DNA of 64,000 nt from Streptomyces sp. TLI_053 (GCF_900105395.1 NZ_LT629775.1:5354001-5418000), one strand, 5' to 3'; shown: positions 9,953 through 19,083, numbered from the stretch's first letter. The notes: generated by a model from the sequence alone, not told the origin. A program made the numbers and translations.

Positions 9953-12004
9953 TCAGCCCAGCTGCGCCGGCAGCGGCTCGGCGTGCAGCACCTCCAGGCC
10001 GGAGACCGCACGGGTCAGCGCCACGTACAGCCGCCGCAGCCCGGTCCGCTCGTCCGGCTCGCCCGCGACCACCGCGGCCGGCTCGTCCAGCACCACGTAG
10101 TCGTACTCCAGACCCTTCGCCAGCGAGGCCGGGACGAGGGTCAGCCGGGCCTCCGCGCTGGTCTCGGCGCCCGGGGCGAGGTGCGGCAGCCCGGCCGCCG
10201 TGAGCGCCTCGGCCAGCAGCGGCACCCGCGCGTCGGCGGCGATCAGACCGGTCGAGCCCTCCTTGCCGAGCGCCCGCACACAGGCGGCGACCACGGCGTC
10301 GGTCCGCTCCTCCGGGGCGACCCGGCGGACCGTCAGCGAGCCCGGGGCCTCGCGGACCGAACCGGCCGGCGCCAGACCGGGGGCGATCGACGGCAGCAGC
10401 CGGGAGGCGTACGCGATGACCTCCTCCGGCACCCGGAAGCCCTTGGTCAGCTCCTCGATGTGCGCGGCCGGCTTGCCCAGGTGGTGCAGCGCCTCCGGCC
10501 AACTCGCCGTCGCCCAGGGGGTGGTGCCCTGGGCGAGGTCGCCGAGCACGGTGGCCGAGCCGGTGCTGCAGCGGCGGCCGACCGCGCGGTACTGCATCGG
10601 GGAGAGGTCCTGCGCCTCGTCCAGCACCACGTGCCCGAGCGAGGGGGTGCGCCGCACCAGGTCCGTCGCCTCGTCGACCAGCACGGCGTCGGCGGCGGTC
10701 CAGCGGGCGGTCTTCACCGAACGGCCGGGCCTGGGCCACAGCACGGCGGCCTGCTCCTCCGCGGTCAGCACGCCCTCCGCGCACCCGGCCAGGAACTCCC
10801 GGTCGGACAGCAGCCGCAGCACCAGCTTGGCCGGATCGACCGCGGGCCAGCACTGCCTGACCGTCGCCTTCACGGCGGCGTTGCGGGCCACCGCGTCCTG
10901 CACCCGGTCGTCCGGGGCCTCGCCGGACTGCTCCATCTTCAGCAGCACGGCGTGCGCGATCCGCTGCGGCAGCGCCTCCGCGGCCGCGCCGTAGCGGGTC
11001 TCCCGGCTCTTCAACTCCTCGATGATCCCGGTCAGTTCGTGGACCGGAACACGCCAGCGGCGGGAGCCGCGGACCACCACGCAGGGCTCGGTGGGCAGCG
11101 CGATGCCGGAGCGCACCGCCCGTCGCAGCACCTCCGCCATCCGGGCGTCGCCCTTCAGCCGGGCCGCCTCGGCGGAGTCCTCGCCGCGCACCTCGACATG
11201 CGCGACCAGCTGCTGCACGGTCGCCTGGGCGACGTCCAGCTCGCCGAGCGCGGGCAGCACCTGCTCGATGTAGGAGAGGAAGGCGTTGTTGGGGCCGATC
11301 ACCAGCGTGCCGGTACGGGCCAGCCGCTCCCGGTGCGCGTACAGCAGGTACGCCACCCGGTGCAGGCCGACGGCGGTCTTCCCGGTGCCGGGCGCGCCCT
11401 GCACGCAGAGGGTGCCGGAGATGTCGGCGCGGACGATCTCGTCCTGCTCCGGCTGGATGGTGGCCACGATGTCGCGCATCGGGCCGACGCGCGGCTTCTC
11501 GATCTCGGCGGCCAGCAGGGCGGAGGCGGTGTCGCCCTCGGCCGGGTCGGTGAGGTGCTCGTCCTCGTACGCGGTCAGCTCGCCGCCGGTGTAGCCGAAG
11601 CGGCGGCGGCGCTCGACGTCCATCGGATCGGTGCGGCTGGCCCGGTAGAACGGCTGGGAGACCGGCGCACGCCAGTCGATCACCATCGGGTCGCCGTGGG
11701 CGTCGTGCACGTGCCGGCGCCCGATGTAGAAGCTGTCCCCGCCGGAGCCCTCGCTCAGTTCCTCGCCGATCGCGTGGAGGTAGTCGAGCCGGCCGAAGAA
11801 CAGCGGGGTGTGGGAGAGGTCGGCCAGGGCGGCGATCCTGGCCTCGATCTGCTTGTGCAGCACGATGGCGGTGACCCAGGTGCCGGTCACGTCGCTGATG
11901 TCGAGGGACTCGACGTCCTCGCGCATCGCGCGCAGCGCGGCCCGGGACGAGGCGAGGTGGTCGCGCTCGCGCTGCAGGGGGTCGGTGGTGGGGGTGGCGG
12001 GCAC
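9953..12004 (-). CDS. HelD-family ATPase (RNA polymerase-recycling, UvrD-like SF1)
   Basis: This 683-residue protein has the HelD layout. An N-terminal coiled arm (DPLQRERDHLASSRAALRAMREDVESLD) is followed by the family block FFGRLDY...FYIGRRHVHD and VIDWRAP. Then come a split SF1 ATPase with Walker A GAPGTGKTAV (~200), VLDEAQDLSPMQ as Walker B/DEAQD, and a C-terminal YVALTRAV motif. Proteins of this family dislodge RNA polymerase from DNA or the sigma-free state. Actinobacterial class II members, including HelR, can protect RNA polymerase from rifamycin. I did not find a clear rifamycin-associated element upstream. The GTG start is chosen because GGGAAGG precedes it by about 6 nt. It is transcribed towards cutC. 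Confidence 0.88.
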   Translation of the reverse strand: MPATPTTDPLQRERDHLASSRAALRAMREDVESLDISDVTGTWVTAIVLHKQIEARIAALADLSHTPLFFGRLDYLHAIGEELSEGSGGDSFYIGRRHVHDAHGDPMVIDWRAPVSQPFYRASRTDPMDVERRRRFGYTGGELTAYEDEHLTDPAEGDTASALLAAEIEKPRVGPMRDIVATIQPEQDEIVRADISGTLCVQGAPGTGKTAVGLHRVAYLLYAHRERLARTGTLVIGPNNAFLSYIEQVLPALGELDVAQATVQQLVAHVEVRGEDSAEAARLKGDARMAEVLRRAVRSGIALPTEPCVVVRGSRRWRVPVHELTGIIEELKSRETRYGAAAEALPQRIAHAVLLKMEQSGEAPDDRVQDAVARNAAVKATVRQCWPAVDPAKLVLRLLSDREFLAGCAEGVLTAEEQAAVLWPRPGRSVKTARWTAADAVLVDEATDLVRRTPSLGHVVLDEAQDLSPMQYRAVGRRCSTGSATVLGDLAQGTTPWATASWPEALHHLGKPAAHIEELTKGFRVPEEVIAYASRLLPSIAPGLAPAGSVREAPGSLTVRRVAPEERTDAVVAACVRALGKEGSTGLIAADARVPLLAEALTAAGLPHLAPGAETSAEARLTLVPASLAKGLEYDYVVLDEPAAVVAGEPDERTGLRRLYVALTRAVSGLEVLHAEPLPAQLG

Positions 12005-12294
12005 AGCGAACCTTCCCGGCTGCCCCGGGGACCGGGCGCAGCGGATCGTAGGAGCTCACGGTGGATACAGCCGACCGGTTGCCGTGCGGTCGGCACCTCC
12101 CCCGGCTGCCCGCGCGACTTCAGCGGGTACCACGGTTCGGGAGGGGGCAGACGGACGATCCTAGCCGCGTCGGCCTCGGGGATCCACCCCCGACGGACTC
12201 GGGGCCTCCGTACTCCCGGAGGACGACCTTCGTCCCGCCGGATACGGCCTTCGGGGTGATGGCGACGGCCGTTCGGGTGCCTAGCGTGGAACAC

Positions 12295-12453
12295 ATGAGC
12301 ACACCGCACCGCACCCGCACCGCCCCGTCCGGCGCCACCGCCACCACCGGCCGCCGCCGCAACCCCCTCACCACCACCGTCCGCAACGTCGGCATCGCCC
12401 TGGACACCGCCGCGCGCGTGATCCTCCTGGGCCGCGACGGCGTCCGCTACTGA
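12295..12453 (+). CDS. Small conserved 52-residue protein
   Basis: This short protein has a basic, Thr/Arg-rich first half and the patterned tail TTTVRNVGIALDTAARVILLGRDGVRY, an amphipathic helix ending in an aromatic residue. TAGCGT lies exactly 7 nt before the ATG with no ribosome site, the leaderless signature seen repeatedly in this window, and it is the main evidence for expression. A perfect 15-bp tandem duplication (12443-12472) spans the stop codon. I do not recognise a function. A longer frame upstream lacks a good start and runs through the promoter. Confidence 0.6.
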   Translation: MSTPHRTRTAPSGATATTGRRRNPLTTTVRNVGIALDTAARVILLGRDGVRY

Positions 12454-12472
12454 GCCCTCCGCTACTGAGCCC
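12443..12472. repeat. 15-bp perfect tandem duplication across a stop codon
   Basis: TCCGCTACTGAGCCC occurs at 12443-12457 and again at 12458-12472, with a partial third TCCG. The first unit contains the last codons and TGA of the small gene at 12295, so the duplication added a second downstream TGA. Confidence 0.95.
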
Positions 12473-12501
12473 TCCGCCCCGTCGCGCCCGCCGGCGGCCC
12501 G

Positions 12502-14139
12502 CTACAGCACGTCGTCCGCGTCGATGATGCGGTAGGCGTAGCCCTGTTCGGCGAGGAAGCGCTGGCGGTGGGCCGCGAAGTCCTGGTCGACGGTGTCCCG
12601 GGCGACCACGGAGTAGAAGTGGGCGGAGTGGCCGTCCGCCTTGGGACGCAGGACCCGGCCGAGGCGCTGGGCCTCCTCCTGCCGGGAGCCGAAGGTCCCG
12701 GAGACCTGGATGGCGACGGTCGCCTCCGGCAGGTCGATGGAGAAGTTGGCCACCTTGGAGACGACCAGGACGCCGATCTCCTTGTTGCGGAAGGCGTCGA
12801 ACAGCTTCTCGCGCTGGGCGTTGCTGGTCTCGCCCTTGATCACCGGGGCGTCCAGGACCTCGCCGAGCTCGTCCAGCTGGTCGATGTACTGGCCGATGAT
12901 CAGCGTCTGGTCCTTCTCGTGCTTCTTGACCAGCGCCTCCACCACCCGGCGCTTGGTCGCCGTGGTGGCGCAGAACCGGTAGCGCTCCTCCGGCTCGGCG
13001 GTGGCGTAGGCGAGCCGCTCGGAGTCGGTCAGGGTGACCCGGACCTCGCAGCAGTCGGCCGGCGCGATGTAGCCCTGCGCCTCGATCTCCTTCCACGGCG
13101 CGTCGAAGCGCTTCGGACCGATGAGGCTGAACACGTCGCCCTCGCGGCCGTCCTCGCGCACCAGGGTGGCGGTCAGGCCGAGCCGGCGGCGGGCCTGGAG
13201 GTCGGCGGTGAACTTGAACACCGGGGCCGGCAGCAGGTGGACCTCGTCGTAGACGACCAGGCCCCAGTTGCGGGCGTCGAACAGCTCCAGGTGGGCGTAG
13301 ACGCCCTTCCGCTTGGTGGTCATCACCTGGTAGGTCGCGATGGTGACCGGGCGGATCTCCTTCCTGGTGCCGCTGTACTCGCCGATCTCGTCCTCGGTCA
13401 GCGAGGTCCGCTTGATCAGCTCGTGCTTCCACTGGCGGGCCGAGACGGTGTTGGTGACCAGGATCAGCGTGGTCGACTTGGCGTGCGCCATCGCCGCCGC
13501 GCCGACCAGGGTCTTGCCGGCGCCGCAGGGCAGCACGACCACGCCCGAGCCGCCGTGCCAGAAGCCCTCGACCGCCTGCGCCTGGTACGGGCGCAGGCTC
13601 CAGCCGTCCTCGGCCAGCTCGATCGGGTGCGCCTCGCCGTCCACGTAGCCGGCGAAGTCCTCGGCGGGCCAGCCGAGCTTGAGCAGCACCTGCTTGATCT
13701 GGCCGCGCTCCGAGGGGTGCACGACCACGGTGTCCGGGTCGACCCGCTCGCCGACCAGCGGCACGATCTTCTTGGAACGCAGCACCTCCTCGAGCACCGG
13801 GCGGTCGGTGGTGCTCAGCACCAGGCCGTGGGTGGGGTGCTTGGTCAGCCGCAGCCGCCCGTACCTGGCCATCGTGTCGGCCACGTCGACCAGCAGCGCG
13901 TGCGGCACCGGGTAGCGGGAGTACGTCACCAGGGCGTCGACGACCTGCTCGGCGTCGTGGCCCGCGGCCCGCGCGTTCCACAGCCCGAGCGGCGTCACCC
14001 GGTACGTGTGCACGTGCTCCGGCGCCCGCTCCAGCTCGGCGAACGGCGCGATGGCACGCCGGCACTCGGCGGCCCTGGGGTGGTCGATCTCCAGGAGAAG
14101 AGTTTTGTCGCTCTGGACGATGAGCGGTCCGTCGTTCAC
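12502..14139 (-). CDS. DNA repair helicase of the XPB/Rad25 family
   Basis: This 545-residue SF2 helicase matches bacterial XPB. It has an N-terminal damage-recognition-like domain, Walker A LPCGAGKTLVG (~210), DEVH box VVYDEVHLLPAP, motif III LTATLVREDGREGD carrying the XPB RED triad, and the C-terminal helicase lobe with VVSKVANFSIDLP and QEEAQRLGRVLRPK. It should unwind DNA 3' to 5' in repair. The start is GTG (MNDGPLIVQSDK) with GGAGGG about 9 nt upstream. A second XPB-like protein lies 1 kb away on the same strand (15076-17580). The pair is typical of Streptomyces and may cooperate, which is inference. Confidence 0.93.
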   Translation of the reverse strand: MNDGPLIVQSDKTLLLEIDHPRAAECRRAIAPFAELERAPEHVHTYRVTPLGLWNARAAGHDAEQVVDALVTYSRYPVPHALLVDVADTMARYGRLRLTKHPTHGLVLSTTDRPVLEEVLRSKKIVPLVGERVDPDTVVVHPSERGQIKQVLLKLGWPAEDFAGYVDGEAHPIELAEDGWSLRPYQAQAVEGFWHGGSGVVVLPCGAGKTLVGAAAMAHAKSTTLILVTNTVSARQWKHELIKRTSLTEDEIGEYSGTRKEIRPVTIATYQVMTTKRKGVYAHLELFDARNWGLVVYDEVHLLPAPVFKFTADLQARRRLGLTATLVREDGREGDVFSLIGPKRFDAPWKEIEAQGYIAPADCCEVRVTLTDSERLAYATAEPEERYRFCATTATKRRVVEALVKKHEKDQTLIIGQYIDQLDELGEVLDAPVIKGETSNAQREKLFDAFRNKEIGVLVVSKVANFSIDLPEATVAIQVSGTFGSRQEEAQRLGRVLRPKADGHSAHFYSVVARDTVDQDFAAHRQRFLAEQGYAYRIIDADDVL

Positions 14140-14253
14140 GCGGGGAAGCCCTCCACTGGCTGACAGGTCCGTGGCGGCCGCGGGTCCTGCGGCACGCCGA
14201 CCCTCCAGTGTCGCGCATCCGGCCGGGAGGACGGGACCGCCCCCGGCGGGCGG

Positions 14254-14658
14254 CTACTTCCACTCGTAGTACGCGCCGGTGGACTTGCCGTCCGGGGCCA
14301 CCTCGTACTCGAACAGGCCGACGACGTGGTTGAGGCGGTCGAGCTCCGAGGAGGCGGTGGAGAAGAAGAGCGCGCCGCGCCAGCTGGTGCCGCCGCCCTC
14401 GGTGAAGCGGCCGAGCGCGGTGCCGTGCCAGACGACGCTCTGGCCGTCGGCCGTCATGTCGACGCCCTGGCCCTCGCCGCGCAGACCACCGTCGGCGCGC
14501 ACCTCGGACTCGTAGGTGCCGAAGCCGTTGACCTCGGCGCCGTAGTAGCTGCCCCTGGACTCGAACGAGACCTCGACCACGACGTGGCCGTCCCCGGCGT
14601 CGAGCACGCGGCGGCCGGTGTCCCGGTTCTCGGTCCGGCCGATGAGATCGCCGAGCAT
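14254..14658 (-). CDS. Conserved beta-rich hypothetical protein
   Basis: This 134-residue soluble protein begins MLGDLIGRTENRDTGRRVL. It is dominated by alternating hydrophobic/polar strands (VVVEVSFESRGSYYGAEVNGFGTYES, QSVVWHGTALGRF, VVGLFEYEV), suggesting a small beta barrel such as a lipocalin-like or allene-oxide-cyclase-like fold. That fold call is speculative. A GTG exists 18 nt upstream, but AGGGAG sits 5 nt before the ATG at 14658, which decides the start. It has no signal peptide and ends Tyr-Tyr-Glu-Trp-Lys. Function unknown. Confidence 0.75.
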   Translation of the reverse strand: MLGDLIGRTENRDTGRRVLDAGDGHVVVEVSFESRGSYYGAEVNGFGTYESEVRADGGLRGEGQGVDMTADGQSVVWHGTALGRFTEGGGTSWRGALFFSTASSELDRLNHVVGLFEYEVAPDGKSTGAYYEWK

Positions 14659-14787
14659 GATGACTCCCTTCGTCACCCCCGTGATTCCGGACTACGCCGG
14701 TCGCGGCGGGGCGTCAACCACCGGTACGGGCCGTGCGGCCGGGGACGCGGGGGGTGACCGTGGCGGGAGTGGCTCGTTGATCCCTGC

Positions 14788-15066
14788 ATGAACAAGTCGA
14801 AGCGTGTCCTCACCGCTCTCGCCCTCGCCGGTACGGCCTTCGCCGCCACCGCTTCCTCGGCCGGTTCCGCGCACGCGGTCGCGGGGGTCGGCGAGGGACC
14901 CGGCGGGCTGCTCGCGGCGCCCGGGTTCCTGCTCGCGGACCTGGCCGGGGCGAACGCCGTGATGCCGGTCGGGCAGGGCGACCTCGCGGCCATGGCCGAC
15001 AAGGCGATGAAGCAGAAGCAGGCCGAGGAGGCCCAGCAGCAGCAGGCCCAGCAGCAGGGCCACTGA
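14788..15066 (+). CDS. Small secreted protein with Gln-rich tail
   Basis: This is a 92-residue preprotein. It has a Sec signal peptide (MNKSKR, then LTALALAGTAFAATASSAGSA with probable cleavage after AHA), a Gly/Ala middle (VGEGPGGLLAAPGFLLADLAGANAVMPVG), and a C-terminal helix AAMADKAMKQKQAEEA ending in a run of Gln and GH. The mature peptide is about 60 residues. It resembles small exported proteins common in Streptomyces without assigned function. No ribosome site precedes the ATG. It converges with the large helicase-like gene, leaving only 9 nt between stop codons. Confidence 0.7.
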   Translation: MNKSKRVLTALALAGTAFAATASSAGSAHAVAGVGEGPGGLLAAPGFLLADLAGANAVMPVGQGDLAAMADKAMKQKQAEEAQQQQAQQQGH

Positions 15067-15075
15067 GCCCGGGGG

Positions 15076-17580
15076 TCACTCGTCGAGTTCGGCGACCCCG
15101 GTGATCCGGTGCAGCGCGAAGGTGCGCAGCTCGCCGTCGTGGTGGTCGAAGGCGGTGACGTAGCCGCCCTCGACCTTCACCGGGTCGATGATCCGCTGGC
15201 TGGCGAGGCCCTCCGCGTTGAGGTAGCCGATCCACATCCGCTCGCCGAGCAGGACCGCCGTCTGCAGGCTCGCCAGGGTCTCGGCGGCGGCGGTGCGCGG
15301 CAGCTGCCGCCCGGACGCGGCGGCGGGCTCGCGGCGGACGGCGGTGGCGGCCCGGTCGCCGGCCCGGATCGCCTTGACGGCGGCGGCGAGCAGGGTGTCG
15401 TCCGGGGTCGGCGGGCCGTCCGGGACGGGCACCGGCGCCGCCCGGGGCGGGGTGCGGTGGCTGTCCGGGCGGGTGATCAGCACATCGCCGTCGGCGGACT
15501 CGGCGGCCGGCGCGTACCCCATCGAGCGCAGCGTGCCGAGCAGGACGTCCGGCCCGGCCTGGGCGGCCAGCACGGTCGGCGCGAGCAGCCGCAGCCGCAG
15601 GTCGGCGGAGCGGCGGTCGGCCAGGATCTCGTTCAGCAGGGACGGGTCGTCGCAGCGCAGGTAGGACGAGGCGGCGCCGACCCGGAGCAGGCCGTGCCGG
15701 CGGGCCACGTCGTCGATCAGGTAGCCGAGCGGCTGCGGGAGCGGCGTGCGGGAGTGCTGGTCGAGGAAGGCCCTCAGGTCGGCGGCGCTGCGCCCGGCGT
15801 CGAGGGCGCGCCGGACCGACTCCGGGGTGAAGCGGTAGACGGTCGCGCCGCCCTTGGACTCGATGTCGGCGCAGAGCGCGAGCGCCTGGGCGAGCGGGGT
15901 GAGCAGCGGGCCGGGCGCGATCGCGGTGAGGTCCGGCTGGAGGATCACGTGGTCGAGCGGCTGCGGCAGCAGCGGGGCGAGCACGGTGGCGGGGTCGGCC
16001 TCGGCGGTGAGCAGCGCGCGGGCGGGGGCGGCGAGGGCGCCGCGGCCGGTGACGCCGAGGAGTTCGGCCTCGGCCAGGGTCCAGCCGACCAGGTGTTCGC
16101 GCAGGTCGCGGCCGTCGGCGTCGGTCGGCCCGCCGCGCAGCGGGCGCTGCCAGCGCAGGGTGGGCAGGAGATCGGCCGGGGTGGCCGCGGTGCCGGGCGG
16201 GAGTTCGGCGAGCAGGGCGAGGGCGGCGCGGCGGACCTGCGGGGCGAGGGTGCGGTCCAGTTCGGGGCCGAGCACGGCGCGCTGCTTGCCCTTGCTGTCG
16301 GCGGTGCCGGCCAGGGCCGGGACGCGGGTCGCGGCGAGCCAGGCGCGGGCCAGCACGGCCCAGCGGGCGGCGGTGTCCAGGCGCAGCCACTCGTCGTACC
16401 CGGGGGTCGGCGCCCAGTGCTCGTCGACCTCGCCGTCCGGGGCCAGCAGGCCCGAGGTGTGGGCGAGTTCGAGCCAGAACGCGGCGATCTGCTCGGTGCT
16501 CTCCAGGGCCTGGGCGGTGCGCTTGAGATCGCGCACCCCGAGGCCGCCGGCGCGCAGGGTGGGCGGCGGGGTGAGGCCGCAGAGTTCCAGCAGCTCCTCG
16601 ACGGTCCGGACGGCGGTGTGCGCCTGCCCGGCGGCCGCGCCGTCCACCGTCGCGGGATCGCGCGGTGCGGCGGTGGGCGCGGGTTCGGGCTGGAGCGGTT
16701 CGACGGTGCGGTGCGAGCGTCCGCCGCGCAGGTGCAGGGCGAGTTCGCGGGGCAGGACGACGCTGCCCGGGCTGGTGGGCAGCAGCAGGCCGCGGGCCAG
16801 CAGCCATTCGACCGGGCTCTGGGCGTCCTGCGCGGTGACCGGGCGGGTGGCGTCCGGGACGGTGCCGGTGGGCGGGCCCCAGACCAGCCGGTCGAGCAGT
16901 CGCAGCGCGGCCTCGGGGGCGGTGGCGAGCAGGGCCTCACAGCGGGCGCGGTCGCCGAGCAGGGTGGTGAACGCGGCGACGGCGGTGACCGGGTCGGGCG
17001 TCGCGGGCTGTCCGGCGGAGGTGAGCAGTTGCTGGAGCCGGGCCGGGGACATGCCGGTGCTCGCCTCGGCGAAGGTCGGGCCGAGGCCGGTGCGGCCGGG
17101 GTTGGCGGCGGTCGGCGCGAGCGCCTCGCGGGCCGCGATGACCAGGCGCAGACCGTTGTCGGGCCCCCAGAGCAGGGCCCGGTCGCGCAGGGTGGCCAGG
17201 GCGCGGGGCAGCGCGGCGGCGACGGCGGCGCGGTCTGCGGTGCTCAGCGGAGTGGCCTCGGGGTGCGGCTTCACCTTGGCCGGTCCGGCCAGCAGGGTGC
17301 GCACGGCGGCCGGTGAGGAGGCGTCGGGGAGCGCGGCCAGGGCCTCGGCGGTCTGCAGGGTGAAGCGGTCCAGGCGTTCCAGCGCACGCAGGGCGGAGGC
17401 ACGGGAGGAGAGCCGGGCGGTGAGCTGGGTGAGGTCGCCGGGCACGGGGTTGAGCAGGTCGGGGCGGGACCGGAGCAGGGCGACGAGGTCGTCGTCGGGC
17501 CGGGCGCGCAGCTCCTCGGCGAGGGTGCGGGCGCCCGCGGGGGACTTGGCCTGGCGCTGTGGGCCCTGCTGTGTGGTCAT
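15076..17580 (-). CDS. XPB/Ssl2-like helicase C-domain protein with WYL-like tail
   Basis: This 834-residue Ala/Leu/Arg-rich protein opens with an HTH-like region (LAEELRARPDDDLVALLRSRPDLL and a helical repeat). It carries a helicase-C-like segment (LDHVILQPDLTAIAPGPLLTPLAQALALCADIESKGGATVYRFTPESVRRALDAG), the signature of the XPB/Ssl2-like PF13625 family, at roughly residues 540-640. The last ~65 residues (LLGERMWIGYLNAEGLASQRIIDPVKV ... GELRTFALHRI) resemble a WYL ligand-binding domain. No Walker A is evident, so it is probably not an active ATPase by itself. TAACCT lies 7 nt before the ATG, implying a leaderless transcript and fixing the start. Genomic proximity to the XPB helicase suggests partnership (inference). 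Confidence 0.85.
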   Translation of the reverse strand: MTTQQGPQRQAKSPAGARTLAEELRARPDDDLVALLRSRPDLLNPVPGDLTQLTARLSSRASALRALERLDRFTLQTAEALAALPDASSPAAVRTLLAGPAKVKPHPEATPLSTADRAAVAAALPRALATLRDRALLWGPDNGLRLVIAAREALAPTAANPGRTGLGPTFAEASTGMSPARLQQLLTSAGQPATPDPVTAVAAFTTLLGDRARCEALLATAPEAALRLLDRLVWGPPTGTVPDATRPVTAQDAQSPVEWLLARGLLLPTSPGSVVLPRELALHLRGGRSHRTVEPLQPEPAPTAAPRDPATVDGAAAGQAHTAVRTVEELLELCGLTPPPTLRAGGLGVRDLKRTAQALESTEQIAAFWLELAHTSGLLAPDGEVDEHWAPTPGYDEWLRLDTAARWAVLARAWLAATRVPALAGTADSKGKQRAVLGPELDRTLAPQVRRAALALLAELPPGTAATPADLLPTLRWQRPLRGGPTDADGRDLREHLVGWTLAEAELLGVTGRGALAAPARALLTAEADPATVLAPLLPQPLDHVILQPDLTAIAPGPLLTPLAQALALCADIESKGGATVYRFTPESVRRALDAGRSAADLRAFLDQHSRTPLPQPLGYLIDDVARRHGLLRVGAASSYLRCDDPSLLNEILADRRSADLRLRLLAPTVLAAQAGPDVLLGTLRSMGYAPAAESADGDVLITRPDSHRTPPRAAPVPVPDGPPTPDDTLLAAAVKAIRAGDRAATAVRREPAAASGRQLPRTAAAETLASLQTAVLLGERMWIGYLNAEGLASQRIIDPVKVEGGYVTAFDHHDGELRTFALHRITGVAELDE

Positions 17581-17949
17581 TCGACCTAGGTTAGTCGGGT
17601 GGCGGCGGGGCGGGAGGGCCCCGGCGCCGGTGGATCCGGGGGCGTCGGCGTGGTTCCGCGGGGGCGGCGGGCGCACGGGGGTTGACGGGAACGGCGGGGT
17701 GGTGGGGGAGCGGTGGGGAAGGGGCCGCGGTCGCGGGGCCCGGGCGGGTACGGGTGACGTCGGAGCCGGGCCGGGTGCCGCCGGGGCGAACCCGGGTGCG
17801 GCCGGGCGGCGTTCCGGCTCGCGTGGCGGGGCGGCGGGTGGGTAGCGTCACGGTCGGCGGGGACGACGCCGCGTGCGGACGGGTGGCGGGTCCGGTGCGG
17901 TGCGGCAATCGGTGCGGCAATCGGTACGGGCTAGGCGGGGTGCGTGGGG
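17581..17949. other. Divergent promoter region with 12-bp tandem repeat
   Basis: This 369-nt GC-rich gap lies between divergent genes. It holds the leaderless -10 TAACCT of the leftward gene (complement of 17588-17593). Near the right end GGTGCGGCAATC is tandemly repeated (17899-17910, 17911-17922). I see no gene here. The long open frames are compositional. Confidence 0.6.
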
Positions 17950-19083
17950 ATGTCGGACGGCGAGTGGTGGCGCAAGCAGGGACCCTGGAGCGAGCCGCCG
18001 GGGGGTGCGGGGGCCTCCGGCGGGAGCGGTGACGGCGACAGCGTGTACGCGGGGGAGCCGGCGCCGGCCGTCCCGCCGCGGCCCCAGGAGCCGCCGCGTC
18101 CGGCCGGGCCGCCGTCCGGCGGGGCGCCGGGTGGGGCGTCCGGCGGATCGGACCCGGACGGCGGGGCCCCCGGGGCGCCCGCCGCGTTCCTGCCGCCCCC
18201 CACGCGTTCCGGCCGGGACCGGGGCACGGACCGGGCCGCCGACCGGCGCGCGACCCGGGGCACCGACGGGAACGACGGATCGCCGTGGTCGGCGAGGCCG
18301 GCCGATGACGCCCCCGCGGACCCGGAGGCGCTGCCGCCGGCCTACCGCGCCGTGAGCACGGGCCACTGGGACTACGTCACCATCGACTTCGGGGACGGCC
18401 CGGTCGCCTCCAACCGTCCGATCCCGGAGCAGCGGACCGCCACCGACGCCGGTGCGGCGCCCGGCGCCGGCGAGGACGCGGCCCAGGGCGACCCGGCGGC
18501 GGGCGCGGCCGAGGGCGACGCGGCGGCGCCGACGGACGGCGGGGCGGCCGGGAAGGGCAACCGGAAGGGCAGGGCCAAGGGCGGCGGCAAGGAGCCGGCC
18601 GGGAAGCGGACGGGCGGGAGGAAGGCCCCGGCCCGGGGGAAGAACGGCCCCGCCGGGTCGGGCCCCGCCGAGGGCGCCCCCGGCGCCAAGGGCGGTCCGG
18701 GCAAGGCCCCGGGCGGGCGGCGACCCTCGCCCCTGCTGCTGCTCTCCGCCGCGGTGCTGGTCGGCGGCGCCGTCACCGGCCAGCTGATCGCCATGCTGAT
18801 CGGCTGGGCGCTCGGCTACCTGTCCCGCCAGCTGTCCGACTTCATGCGGAAGCTGGCGGTGTTCGGGATCCCGCTGATGGTCATCAGCGGCAGCTCGCTC
18901 TTCTACTGGGGCCGGGCGCAGGGCCGTTGGGGCACGGCCCCGGCACCGGGCGAGCAGGGCTCGCACGCGATGTGGGAGGCCGCGCCGGGGGTGCTGCGGG
19001 TGGCGGCGGTGCTGTCGGCCGTCTTCCTGCTCCTGATGTCCCTGCGCCGGAAGGGCGGCGGAGCGGCGGGCGCCGGTCAGTAG
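17950..19083 (+). CDS. Membrane protein with long disordered cytosolic domain
   Basis: This 377-residue protein has a ~250-residue low-complexity N-terminal region rich in Gly, Pro, Ala, Asp and Lys. Within it is one ordered-looking block (LPPAYRAVSTGHWDYVTIDFGDGPVASNRPIPEQ) that probably binds a partner. A basic Lys/Gly-rich linker leads to three membrane helices (LLLLSAAVLVGGAVTGQLIAMLIGWALGYL, LAVFGIPLMVISGSSLFYWG, VAAVLSAVFLLLMSL). This domain order is conserved in Streptomyces membrane proteins without known function. ATG at 17950 was preferred to a GTG 6 nt upstream, but neither has a clean ribosome site. Confidence 0.78.
   Translation: MSDGEWWRKQGPWSEPPGGAGASGGSGDGDSVYAGEPAPAVPPRPQEPPRPAGPPSGGAPGGASGGSDPDGGAPGAPAAFLPPPTRSGRDRGTDRAADRRATRGTDGNDGSPWSARPADDAPADPEALPPAYRAVSTGHWDYVTIDFGDGPVASNRPIPEQRTATDAGAAPGAGEDAAQGDPAAGAAEGDAAAPTDGGAAGKGNRKGRAKGGGKEPAGKRTGGRKAPARGKNGPAGSGPAEGAPGAKGGPGKAPGGRRPSPLLLLSAAVLVGGAVTGQLIAMLIGWALGYLSRQLSDFMRKLAVFGIPLMVISGSSLFYWGRAQGRWGTAPAPGEQGSHAMWEAAPGVLRVAAVLSAVFLLLMSLRRKGGGAAGAGQ

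Noticed and set aside
9953-12160. Rifamycin-associated element upstream of the HelD gene (which would make it HelR)
   Set aside because: The known 19-bp inverted repeat (GGGGCTTGC...) is not seen in the 150 bp upstream, so I keep the general HelD assignment.
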